Assembly: GCA_022885665.1 (NCBI GenBank)
Contig: JAGQDJ010000082.1
Span: forward strand, 1 to 64,000
DNA: 64,000 bases
Origin: Triops longicaudatus
Taxonomy: Eukaryota > Arthropoda > Branchiopoda > Notostraca > Triopsidae
Direction of reading: 5' to 3'
Under the pieces are notes generated by a model. The model made no database searches, was not told the DNA's origin, and saw nothing but the letters and a program-made list of their open reading frames with translations. Both the position numbers and the translations under genes were made by a program. The stretch's first letter is position 1, and each line of letters starts with the position of its first letter. This document shows positions 27,140-38,048 of the stretch, one piece after another.

Positions 27140-30100
27140 TTACAAAAGAGGGGGGGAGTTACTTGAAATTACAGGTCCGTCTTTTAGTCGCGACTCAATA
27201 AACAAAGTAAACATGGCCGTTTCTGTGAACCATTCCAAAAACATCTGAACGCTTTTGGAAGGGTGTGATGCGATAAAATCGTCTTTCTAATTACGAGGGA
27301 AAAATCTTTACTTTCCGTTAAGTTCGCGGTTAATATGGGTATTACCTTAAAGACTTTTTCACCATTCTCAATAGTTATATGACTTTGATAATGGCCGCAA
27401 AGTTCGACAAAAACGTACAGAAAGGTTTGAGAAAGTAAAGCATTCCGGGCTGGTTCACCAGCCATACATAACGAAGGCACAGAGGCAAGTGCAGCTTTGA
27501 GAGCTTGTGATAATCTGCGAGGCAATAACGTCGATTCATCACCCACATTACGAAGGACACGCCCACTATCCAAGTCTACTAACATTCCCTACAAAGAAAA
27601 CCAGTCAATGTAATTTGGCAAATCACCAGCTTTCGAACCCTTTCACCTGATCAGGTTCCAAGACCTCCCAATCTTTGATACTGCAACGCAAAACACCCAC
27701 AATATAAGGCGTAGGCGCAAAGGTCACTTCAAACATGGACGAGGGCAAAACAGGTACTAAAGTATGGTGCCACACAAAAGGATTGATCATGGACAGCAAT
27801 CCTTGGACGCAGCCAGTCACAACACTGAAAGATTACGCTAGTATGAATAAACTTTTACAATCGATTACTACCAATTTACCTTAATTGATCGCTGACAAGA
27901 ACCAGCTTTCGTTCCAACAAAAGCGTACCTAGTACATGTACCAATGTACTACTGTCTAACTGTGAGAAGAGCAAATCCAGATCCGATTCTTCCAAACCTG
28001 GGTCGATAACTCGCTTGATCACTACAGGACTATGGCATAATGCAGGGGGTAATTCAAATTTTATGAATCCCCCCGGCCGAGGAAAACTCTGCACGTGAAG
28101 TGATTCCAACAAAGTTTTAAATGACGTATCAGCGAGACCATGGCACGACGTGAGTTCGTTTATGACCTACAGGAATTATACAATACACCAAAAATTACTA
28201 TCAGTCAAAATGAACGAATTAGCAGTGTAAGATAAACAGAAGCGAAAAAACTACAAAAGGACAGAATAGACATGACAGTCGCGGAAGTGATAGAATGCTC
28301 TTTTAGATTAAAGTTCATAAGCTTTCGAAATTAAGAGGCCAGGAGGGGGAGGGGCAGAAGTACAAGTGTGCTAGACAAAAAGTCGAAATGAAGATAAAAT
28401 GAAAAGCTGAAAGATCGTTATACACTCGATTGCAGAGTACGGTCATCCTAAATTCGTACGATACCTTGGAATAAAGGGCCAGTGCTCGATGTCTGGAAAC
28501 AAGACAATAAGCAATTGGAATGACAGTGTGGCTTCCTTCAGGAACAATTCGCTTACAATACGCCCAGTGACGCCTGCCTTTGTGATCTGTGAGGACTAGG
28601 GTATACGGCTGGGAAGAGTTAAACGGAGGAGGCCACTGAGCCGAGTCAGGAAAGCAAAGCTCTTCAATGCCAAGAGGAACAGTTGCCTGTTGTCGACCCC
28701 ACACAAAGAACAAACGATTAGACGCTTCAGAAGCGGTCAGGAATGAAACTTGCCTCAGCGGGGTACCGGCTCTTAATGTAAGGTAAATGGACTTTTAAAT
28801 CGCGGTCGTAATACAAGCCCACAACGAGAAAGACTTCAAAAAGTCTTCCTGAGACATCCAAGGAAACTTTCCGTTCGCACCTCCGTTCCAAATCGCAGAC
28901 GTTGCTTGACACACGTCGCACATAATTCTTGCGATCTTCCACCACTCGCGTTCTACAAAGGATGGACACAAAAGAAAGTTTTACGAGTAAAGTTAGTGTA
29001 GAGTTAACGACAATGGTAAAATTATCTTTATTACCTTTCAATCTCGTCGTTGTCACTCTCCGTAACATCACTTCCGCTGTCTTCAGGAGTAACGGCTACT
29101 GCCAAATCCACGGATGAAAGGTTTCTTTCGCGTTCGTCATTTTCCACAATGGAAGTGCTCTGCGCCATAAAAACGTAACCGTTTTTTAACACAAGTTCAG
29201 CCTCACGAAAGTCACTAACGCTAGTATAAAACATTCTGACATAATTCGTCCTACTACCTTCCCACAACTTCCTTCAATCTCAATTATTCATACGCGAGCA
29301 ACCGTAACGTTTTCTCACGTTTAAGCCAGAACTGGAAAACGAAGCGCACATAACAAGAAAAACGCTCAAACATGTCATCTAAACACGATTAACAAGAAAA
29401 GGAAAACGTAAAACACATCGAGAGAAAAAATCTTACCATATAATGTAACGCTCCTGGACTGCGTCCTAAGGTTCGTTGAACACCCTGGCGCAAGATTGGC
29501 TCAGAATAAATATGTTCTGCGCTCATGGATCTCTTTCCATCCGAAAACGTCATATTACTCTTTTTAGGAGTGCTGAGATAGCTATCGGAATGTTTTCTCC
29601 CTGAGTAGGACGTCTTGAGTGTTGAACTCGCCGAAGACGTCGGGTTTGCAGCTACTTGCCAATTTATCGTCAAACTAGACCTCGACGCTCCTTTCGCTAT
29701 CGGTTTGATACACACACTTTCATGGCTACCTGTTTTGCCATCTTTCCACATCTTCAAGTTGGTCAGAGGTAACACCGAGGCCGAGAGTCGCTTAATGGTC
29801 GCCGTCTTGGGCGGCGAACTGGACTTGGGTCTTTTCTCAAGTTCCGTGGCGATCATTGTATCATCCTCCGCCGCGAATTGGTTCCACCGCACTGGGTTCG
29901 AAACCCGACTCGTGTGAGGTTTGGTACACGAATAGTCTACGTCATCCTCATCTAATGATCGGGGCGACGCAAAATCCTTATCGTCCTGCTGCGGCGGAAA
30001 ACAAGTTGAAAACGGCCGCACTGGCACTTGGGGTTTGATAATTGCTACTTGTTTTCGCCGCGTAACTTGCACTCCGCTAGGATCATCTAGACCACTTGAG

Positions 30101-31095
30101 GAATCCGACAGCAAAAGCCCACCTGCAGTCGTTAGATTCGTTACGGCGTAGGCTACAGGTTCGGCACCATTTGCAACTTCGTTCTTCTTCCGTCGAGGTG
30201 ATAAGGACGGTTCAGTCTTCGACCGTACCAAAGCGAACGGTTCCGGTGACAACGAGCCGCTTTCCTTGGAGGGCGTTTCGTGTTCCTTTTCTGAAGGAAG
30301 TCGATTTTTCCCTCTCTTGGTGCGAAGAGGCTTTACGGGTTGACTATATTGGTTATCCGCGATTTCCGTCCTTCCTTGTTTGAGTTCAGAATAAACATCG
30401 TGGAGGAAAGTTCGCGGGGGTTTCTGGGGGGGTGGACCAGGAGGCAAGGGTGACCGTAGAACGTCGAGTAGAGGGTCGTCCGGGGACGGATCCGAAACGG
30501 GAATTTCTTTAGGCTCGGAGTTTTTTTCATCTGCAGCGCAGGATTCGGGAATCTCGATTGAGGGGGATGAAAAGGGAGATTTGGCCAGGCAGGCTGGTTT
30601 GGCTGTGATGGGTGGTTTGCGCCTAAGACTAACTTTTTTCACAGGTTGGGGGTTGTTCGATTCTGTTACATTCGTTGTGTGGACCCGCGATGTTTCTACC
30701 AACGTCACTGGTTCATTGGAGTTTTCACGGGGCGATTTCTTGTCTTGTCGAAACGCCGGGCTACGTTTGATGCTAACCCGGGTTTGAGCGTTGAAAAGCG
30801 ATTCACGACTGGAAGCTGAATAGAGGAATGATGAATTGTTCTTTCGAGCGTTGTCCTTGGAATTTTCTTCTTCTGCCATTGCCTCGATGACAGGAGACTT
30901 TGATAAGACAGCATCATCTTTTACTTTCGAATGGAGAAAGGAGGGACGTTGTGGAATATGGGCAGACTTTGAGGCAGAAGTGTCTTTGCGCACGGAGGTA
31001 GCATTCAAATCACAACTTACGTTCTTAGATTCAAAGATCTCGCGAATACTTTGAACGTGAATGGAAGAGGGTCGGACATTTTCTGAGTTTTCCAT
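27140..31095 (-). CDS. DENND2: DENND2 family DENN-domain Rab GEF, about 1055 aa
   Basis: Eight exons (29437-31095, 29035-29267, 28754-28952, 28465-28686, 27880-28166, 27647-27824, 27346-27588, 27140-27286) join in phase. The first 553 residues, in one long exon, are Ser/Pro-rich and disordered, with polyproline (LPPGPPPQKPPR) and basic patches, as in DENND2 linkers. The tripartite DENN module follows: FEVFLVVGLYY, ELCFPDSAQWPP, YCLVSRHRALALYSK, then LLLERKLVLVSD and VWHHTLVPVLPSSM, and the dDENN with VDLDSGR and LLPRRLSQAL. DENND2 proteins are guanine-nucleotide exchange factors for Rab9-type GTPases in endosome-Golgi traffic. The intron 28687-28753 starts with GC rather than GT. The start is the first ATG before an in-frame run; a non-coding 5' exon may exist. 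Confidence 0.92.
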
Positions 31096-31761
31096 GACAA
31101 AACAAGGTGAGGAGCTGCAATTGCAGACGAGCCAAAAATGAGACGAGCCGGGCAAAACCCATGCCTATATATGGTAAAAAAAAAGTAAAACTAATTTCAC
31201 TGCTTTTCATTCATTTTGGCACAATAACTAACATGCTACTCAAGCCAGCCAATTAGAGAGAAAGCGCATACGTGATTGCTTTAGCACGTAAATGACCAAT
31301 CTCAAGGCCTGAGTTGTTCTTCTTTCTTTGCATTATGTGAATTTATTACAAAAACATAAATTTAATGGAAAACCATCACGTTATGGATTTATTTTTAATA
31401 AATATAAACAAGCATTTTTACCCAGAATTGCTCTGTTGCGTTATCCGAAAAGGCTATACAAATGATTTTCAATAGTTAACTGACTTAAGAACACTAAAAA
31501 GCACATCAAAAATTACAAAAATAAAAGCGAGGGTTAACAGGCAGACCCACTAGCTGCCCTGTCGGCATCAGACTGACTGATCGATTACTTTTCGAAAACT
31601 TTACCGCTGAGAAACGTATCGGTAATACTTTCGTCGATGCAATACGGTTTAATTCTCAGCTGTTGTTTGTTGTGGAATGGTTGCCGAGGGCTTTATTTTG
31701 CGAAGAAAACACGAAATTGTTGAACTTTTGGCGGAAAGTTCAAACCTAAAAATAATTTGAA
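31096..31761. other. Divergent intergenic region, DENND2 and Ig/LDLa receptor
   Basis: The two genes point away from each other across about 670 bp, so promoters of both are expected. A/T-rich, with no box I can assign. Confidence 0.5.
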
Positions 31762-34700
31762 ATGACAGCTTATTTAAGTCATGCGACAGTAATATTCTAC
31801 TGTTCAGTTGCCCTTCTGTATTCAGGTAGGTTTGTTCCTAGCGTGTCCTTGTTATAAAGTGCACTTTTGGTTAGTACGTGGACATGATATTGTTGGTGAT
31901 GCCTCAGATTGGGACAAATCTTCTAAAAATGATTATGAAGCAGGTGATTCAGGTATGTAACATATTCCCACCAGTAAATAGGCGTGACTACAAGCTGTTT
32001 TCTTTGCACAGGTGCAGCTCAGATAAACTACAAACTTTCAATTTTCCCGGAGCCGGAGCGGTCTACTTACACGCTGGTCCGTCGAGTTGAAGAAACTTTA
32101 AATCTATCCTGTCAAGTATTGCGGGATGGAGAAGGTCCAAATTTGAAGTTTCGGCTTGAATGGCATCTGCCTGTTCAAGTTAACAATAGGTTCAGCAGTA
32201 GCAGATTTAGACTTAAATTGAAAACTAATTTTTCTCTTAGGATTAATCGTATGAACATAAGTGTACCTGGTGAACTCACATTAGTCATAAAGAATTTACA
32301 AGAAAGTGACGCTGGACCGTATGACTGCGTAGCTTTAAACGAAGACCACCACCTCCGGAAAAGAATCTACGTTCGCATTCGTCCAAGTATGGGAAAGAAT
32401 ACTGAAATATCTTTGATTAGAACGAGAATCATGTATGGTTGTAGAAAAGGGGATGGGACCTTGTGGCGAAACTCAATTCCAGTGCTCCACCCAAAGATGC
32501 ATCAGTCGCCGTTACATTTGCGACGGCATTGATGATTGTCAAGGAGGAGCTGATGACGAGAATCCGATACTATGTGGTAAAAGGTAGAAGTTTCTTATTC
32601 TAGTTGTAAAGAAGTAAGTTTCGCTTAGGTGGTCCGCCTTGTGACGGCAAACTTTTATGCGATGATGGACGGTGTATGTCTTCTCGCCATTGTTGCGACA
32701 AGTATTCGGATCCCAACTGTACTAGAGGATATCAAAACCCCTGCTGCGAAAAATTTTTCCGAAGTAAGCTCTTAGGATTTTAAGAGCCAAAATTTGCCAA
32801 TTTATTGACAAATTTGGTCGTAATAATCCCTAAGGTTTTGGACATTAATTACAGAATAGTTGACTACGCTGAGAAAGTCATCGTAATTCTGTGTTTAAAA
32901 GAGGTTAGTTGTTACGATGACCGTAGTACATTTGCATTTATTCAAAACACCAGTAGAGGAATAGTTTTAATGCAAATCTTCGTTTTTAAAGGACTTGTTT
33001 TAGCGATTTTTCTTTTTTAAATTCAGTTTAGGTCGAAAAAAGTAGTTTGAAATAATTTATCATTTTAGTTTTTCAGATAGTCGCATAATTTTGTTTAAAC
33101 TCAAACCTGATTTCGTGCGATAAGAATTCGAGTATTTCTTTCTAAATCAAAGGTTACTTAAAAACGAATGTTAATAATTATTTTCAGTTTTTGAGGCTCA
33201 TTTTATGAGAATTGGACAAATGAGCAATGGGCAATAGTTTAAGAACCATGTTATTACATTTCAATTCAAAATTAAGTAAGTTAATTACAATTAAAGGTAA
33301 ATTCACCATAGTGTTCTGAATTTTTACCAGCTTTGGTTATAAAGAGGAACAAAGCTAAAAGGCGCGCGATTTTGAAGGAGGGCGCACGCTCACGCGCCCC
33401 TTTCAAAATTTGTTTGCGCCCACACTTTGCGTTCATGTGATTTTTTTCCCATTGACTTAAAATATTTTTTTCTCTAAAATCTACGTAAAAAATACTATTA
33501 AAAAAATGGGATTAATTGAAACCAAATTTCACTAACCTAAGTTTTCTCTTTTTCTTTTCAAAGAGATTTTATAAAATAAGTATATAAGAACTCAAGGATA
33601 TAACAAGTTTAAAAAGACAGAAAAATGATCTCATTATGTTAGGTTTTCTCAGGTTTAGTTAGGCTGTGATTCCATGGATCAAAATGGCTTAAGGGCATTT
33701 AAACATGTTATCGTTTGATCTTGTGTTCTACCTTGGAACGCAAAAGAAGAACACGCGGCCAACCAACACTGGCTAGATAGGACAACTCACATAAATGATA
33801 TCCTTCTTCGATGTAAAAAAAAAAGGATTTTGTGAAAAATCCGTTAGATTTCTTTCTAGTCTCGAGCGTGCGCTAGTTTACACTCCGCTCGCCCGCGCAA
33901 AAAAACTGAAACGAGCAATCGCGCTCGTTGGCTCGCGAAGTTTCGAGCACGCTCGTTTTAGCTGTGAAGAAGGGTTTATATATATTAGCCGGTACTTATT
34001 CATTACACGGTTCGCCAAATTAGTGCTCCACTATAGTCGCCTTTTCTTCAAACCCGTGAGGGTTTTTTTTTAGTGTAACTTTTGTACTAATTAGTTTCAG
34101 TAGATGTACGTGAAATAGGATTGGTAAGAATTTTGGAAAAAACGAGACATTTTTGCACACAAAACAGGTTTAGATTGCATCGCAGATTCCAGTTACAGTG
34201 TTTCCGTTTTATATTAGGCGCCTCTTATTAGGTTTTATTTTGGTTTTATGTAGGTTTTATTTTGGTTTTGATTTTAGGCGCCTCTTCTGTAAAAATTTTA
34301 CTTATTTTAAATTAATCTTATCTAAAATTTGTGGGTGCCTATAATGAATAAGTTCTCATTAGCCTATTCAGCTCTCTAGTGCAGAACGTTTTCAAAGTCA
34401 TCGTAATAGTTTTTACGTAAACGACACTTTTATCATTTTCTGTTTGTGACAGCTTAAGTTTGCAATCCTTTGACGCTTAATTCGTGCCAAAACTTTTAAT
34501 TAAGAAGTTGAATTACAAACAGTGCAATAAGCAACAATAAATATTAATTATTAAAAAATAAATTAAAATAACTAATAAGTGAATAATACTAAAAAACTTT
34601 GTCGTAAATAAAATGCGGACAAATTATAGTCAAAGCCGTAGTATAAGGGTTAGAAGAGGTAAATGTAACCTTTATACTGTGGTCAAAGCCAGCAACATAA

Positions 34701-35811
34701 ACATAAGACGGTCGGGTAATGAACGTGACTGTTCACACGCTAAGCCGGAGACAAATGCCACCAATCTTCACCATTTTTTATACGGTCGTTTTTGTCGCAG
34801 TAAACTGTGTTAGACTAACGTAATGTCAATATGTAAAAGCCTCACAAATAGTGCAGTAAAAAAAAATGCCGTTTCTCCCCATAGGTTTAAGTCATGATAT
34901 TCCGTTACATACTCAGCAGCATTACAATGACATTGGCTTTCTCCAATCGACCATGTATACTATCGTAGGTAAGAGATATAGTTGATAAGATATCTCCCAT
35001 TTTTCACCAATCACGTATTACGTCAAATTCTCTTGTTTACTCTACAGGCTGTGCGATCGCGTTTGTACTTATCGTTACCATCACCGTAGTGGCGATATGT
35101 CGAGTACACATGAAGCGCTCTCATTTTGTAGCCATGGCCAGCGCCTGCCGGGCAAGTCGGACTCATCCATTGTCCCGAACGGGTCCACCAACATGGACTG
35201 ACCTGGACGCGTACCTGTCCGCCACCAGCGACTTTTATCGACACGGACATGGCAACCGTGCACCTTTGGCTGATGAAAACAACAGTGCATTGCTTGTCAC
35301 GTATAATATCAATAACGGCGTGCAGTTCGTAGGCAGGCCGGTGGATCCGCCGCCATATTGTGAGGTGATCAATGCACCACGGAGAGAAGAACCTCCTCCT
35401 CCGTATGCATCTCGAGATAACTTGCATACGCTTTCGGGTCCCGCTCCATCACACGCGCGCTACTCACAACCTAGTTCCGCATTTTCGACCATTATTTCAT
35501 TGCTTTCAGGAGGTGGCAATGGAGGAGGGGCCAATCGACATTCTCAGGCCGCAACGATTCCACAAGAAGAACACGAAAGACAAGACCTGCTGCAAGGAGC
35601 TACTTCTGCCACCCAAGGGGACAACAACAACGGGGACATTAACGGTAACAGCACTGAACAAGTGCGAGTGTTGCAGAATGGTAACGGGCAGAGTTACATT
35701 ACATCACATCAACGTATACCTTCGACTACCCTTACTGTAGAAGACCCTCGTCGTCTTAGCACGCTTTACGTCAGTTTCCGTCGACCTCCTTCGCCTGCAC
35801 CGCAACATTAA
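31762..35811 (+). CDS. Single-pass receptor with Ig and LDLa domains and PPxY tail, 543 aa
   Basis: Seven exons (31762-31825, 31875-31952, 32012-32386, 32445-32576, 32629-32763, 34885-34968, 35048-35811), all phase-1 junctions, join in frame. Exon 1 is a signal peptide. Exon 3 is an Ig-like domain (LNLSCQV, FRLEWHL, ESDAGPYDCVAL). Exon 4 is a complete LDL-receptor class A module (CGETQFQC...RCISRRYICDGIDDC...DDE...C). Exon 5 is a second Cys-rich, LDLa-like part with CC pairs. Exon 7 starts with one transmembrane helix (GCAIAFVLIVTITVVAIC), then a ~235-residue tail with PPPY near 390 and PPPPY near 405, candidate WW/Nedd4-ligase docking sites as in LDLRAD3. I do not know a named orthologue. 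All-phase-1 junctions around the extracellular exons fit domain shuffling. Intron 5 is 2.1 kb. Confidence 0.85.
33369..33410. repeat. GC-rich hairpin in intron 5 of the Ig/LDLa gene
   Basis: ATTTTGAAGGAGGGCGC and GCGCCCCTTTCAAAATT are near-perfect reverse complements around an 8-base loop. No terminator or RNA role can be assigned. Confidence 0.75.
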
Positions 35812-37150
35812 TGCCAAATGTTCTCTTTGTGGCGTTGTATTCATCAATATTTAATACTGCTATTTTCACGAATCAAATTTAATAAGGTTGTTAGGAATGA
35901 GAGTTGCACGCATTGAGGGTTTTTGATTGAGGTTTGAAAGTCGTGTGGTAGTGCCAAATATTTAGCAAGCGGAGTTTTACTTAAGTGGCAGCTTTTTTTG
36001 TTTTGGATCTGATTTTTATTGTTGCCAAAAATATATATTTGCTTTAGACATGTTTCTTTGTCGTTAAGATAATAGTTATTCCCATGCTCTCGCATAAAAT
36101 TTCATGCGATAGCGTTTAGGTTTCGAAAATCTGACTCGATTGTTTCTCCCCGTGTTATAAGTTATGTCACTTTGCTACTCGTTTTACAAATTTTCTTGTA
36201 TTGTAGCTGCAAAAAGAGGTGGTGCTTGGCTATTGAGAACAAAAGTGCATATGAAGACTCGCATGTCCGAAATACACAACAGTATTCATCTATAACGAAA
36301 CAGTACCACTTTGTCAAAGAATCGCGTTACAACAAATTGTTACTATGTGTTTAAAAGAAACTCATTGGAATGCACGTGAAACGAAAATATACGAATTAAT
36401 ATGGTTTATCCTATCGTTCACTACTTAACTCATTATTTACATACAAGTAATTCATTTGGTGACAAAACGGACTTGGTTTCAACTATCAGGGGACATGTGT
36501 TTCTACAAATAACATCTATTCGAAAACAATTTCGCTTAAGTGAAGCGTAGGCTACACTTTCGATGTTTGCGAGAATCGTACCACAACTGTGTAGGGGATT
36601 TGAAAGACGCAGAGGAAAGCTGAAACGAGTTCTTAAATGAGACTTACTCCTTTTTTGCAACGATAGGCAAATCTATGTCAAATCCCAAGACGTGTGTGAG
36701 ATGAACAGATGTGATGCGCGGAAGTGTAACACCTAATCTAAGTAGACCGTTACCAAACTTCCTCGTTGCAACGCATTTTTTTTTTGCCCGATATAGAAAG
36801 AGTGCGAAATTCATATAGTAGTAACTAATAACACTTAAGCAGTTTGAAGATTAACCTTTATTTTTAAAGTTAGGTTAAGAAGTGAAAAATTAGCCAAGAA
36901 AAAAGTTAGGAGGCCACGGACCTTTTAGGTCGCCTTTTGTTTAAGTGTCCTCGTTTTCTCGTCAAACCGTATGTTGATTTCCTGAAGCATCTGGTGCACC
37001 CGTTTTCTCCCACCTTCTGGACACCATAGGCATCAGGTTGTTGGGTTGAGGCTAACAAATTACTTGCGTTCGTCATGCATCGAGACTTTTAATTGCAGTT
37101 GGAGGGGCAGCCTAGAGCAACTAGGCTATCGTTGCACAGTTCACTTCTAG
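35812..37150. other. Intergenic, nothing recognised
   Basis: About 1.3 kb with only short open frames lacking family features, up to the TATA box of the next gene. Confidence 0.5.
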
Positions 37151-37186
37151 TATAAAAGCCGCTTGCAGCGGTCCTACTTCATCAGT
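37151..37186 (+). promoter_or_regulatory. TATA box and TCAGT initiator
   Basis: TATAAAA at 37151-37157 is followed 31 bp later by TCAGT at 37182-37186, the arthropod initiator motif at the correct spacing, about 40 bp before the ATG at 37222. This supports a strong, regulated promoter. Confidence 0.8.
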
Positions 37187-37221
37187 TGGCTTTGCAATTC
37201 GATCCCGATAACTTCTCCACC

Positions 37222-37805
37222 ATGGCAAAACTAGTAATACGAAAACGACCTGTGTGTTTTTCATGGTCTAATCACTTGTTTTCTTTTATGGTCTAGGCAT
37301 TCGCAACTCTGCTCCTCGTGGCAATTGCCGGGGTGGCTGTCGCTCGTCCCCGCTTCTTGGCGGTCCCGTTGGAAGAATTGGAATTCGTTAACGCGATCAC
37401 CCCTGATGGCGAACAAGTTATTGTTCCTGAGTTTAAGCACCGTTTGGTTCGTCGTGCCGGTAAGCTTGAAGAACTCTTTCATACTGCCTGTGCAACTTGT
37501 AACAAGCACTTTTAATAATTGATATCGTATGATTTTACAGTTCCTGCCCCCGTACCTACTCCTGCAGAACCCGAAACCTCTGCTGATACTTCCTACGGCA
37601 AACCTTCTTATGCTGGCCACGACAGCTACAAAGGCCATGATGGCTACAAAGGCAATGACTACGTGGACTATGGTAAGAAATCATCGTAGAAAAACTGAGC
37701 CGGATATCGACCTCCTATTTTGCAGGTGCTTACACCGGCGGATATGGCGCTTTCGGCTGGTACACTGACCACCCCGTTGGCTCCGCTGGCTACGGTAAAC
37801 ACTAA
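37222..37805 (+). CDS. Small secreted Gly/Tyr/His-rich protein, 128 aa
   Basis: Four exons (37222-37233, 37297-37459, 37541-37672, 37726-37805) join in phase. The start exon codes only MAKL, a layout common in arthropod cuticle genes. The signal peptide is MAKLAFATLLLVAIAGVAVA. The mature part has EELEFVNAITPDGEQVIVPE, a basic HRLVRRA that could be a processing site, then repeated SYKGHDGYKGND units and a Gly/Tyr/Phe-rich end. A structural or cuticle-like extracellular protein is likely; no defined domain (such as a Rebers-Riddiford consensus) is seen. It has a clear TATA/Inr promoter. Confidence 0.85.
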
Positions 37806-38048
37806 GAAATATACCTCGTCTGTTACCTTCGCTAGTCTGTTGACAAAATGACTACGTAATTTCCTTCACAGTGGCACAAAAAGTTTTAGCCAAAATTTCG
37901 TCCAGCGTTGATCGTTGGAATATTGTAAGAGTTGGCAATACACAGAAAACAGCTTTCATTCTCCAATTCTCTCACCATTTTATGTTCGTAAAACTTATTT
38001 TTATTTTCAGGAAATTATTTATTTTAACGGTACCACAAGTTAAAACTC

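Noticed and set aside
29615..31054. Several plus-strand frames opposite DENND2
   Set aside because: Shadows of the long Ser/Pro-rich exon; no start context, splice sites or family features.
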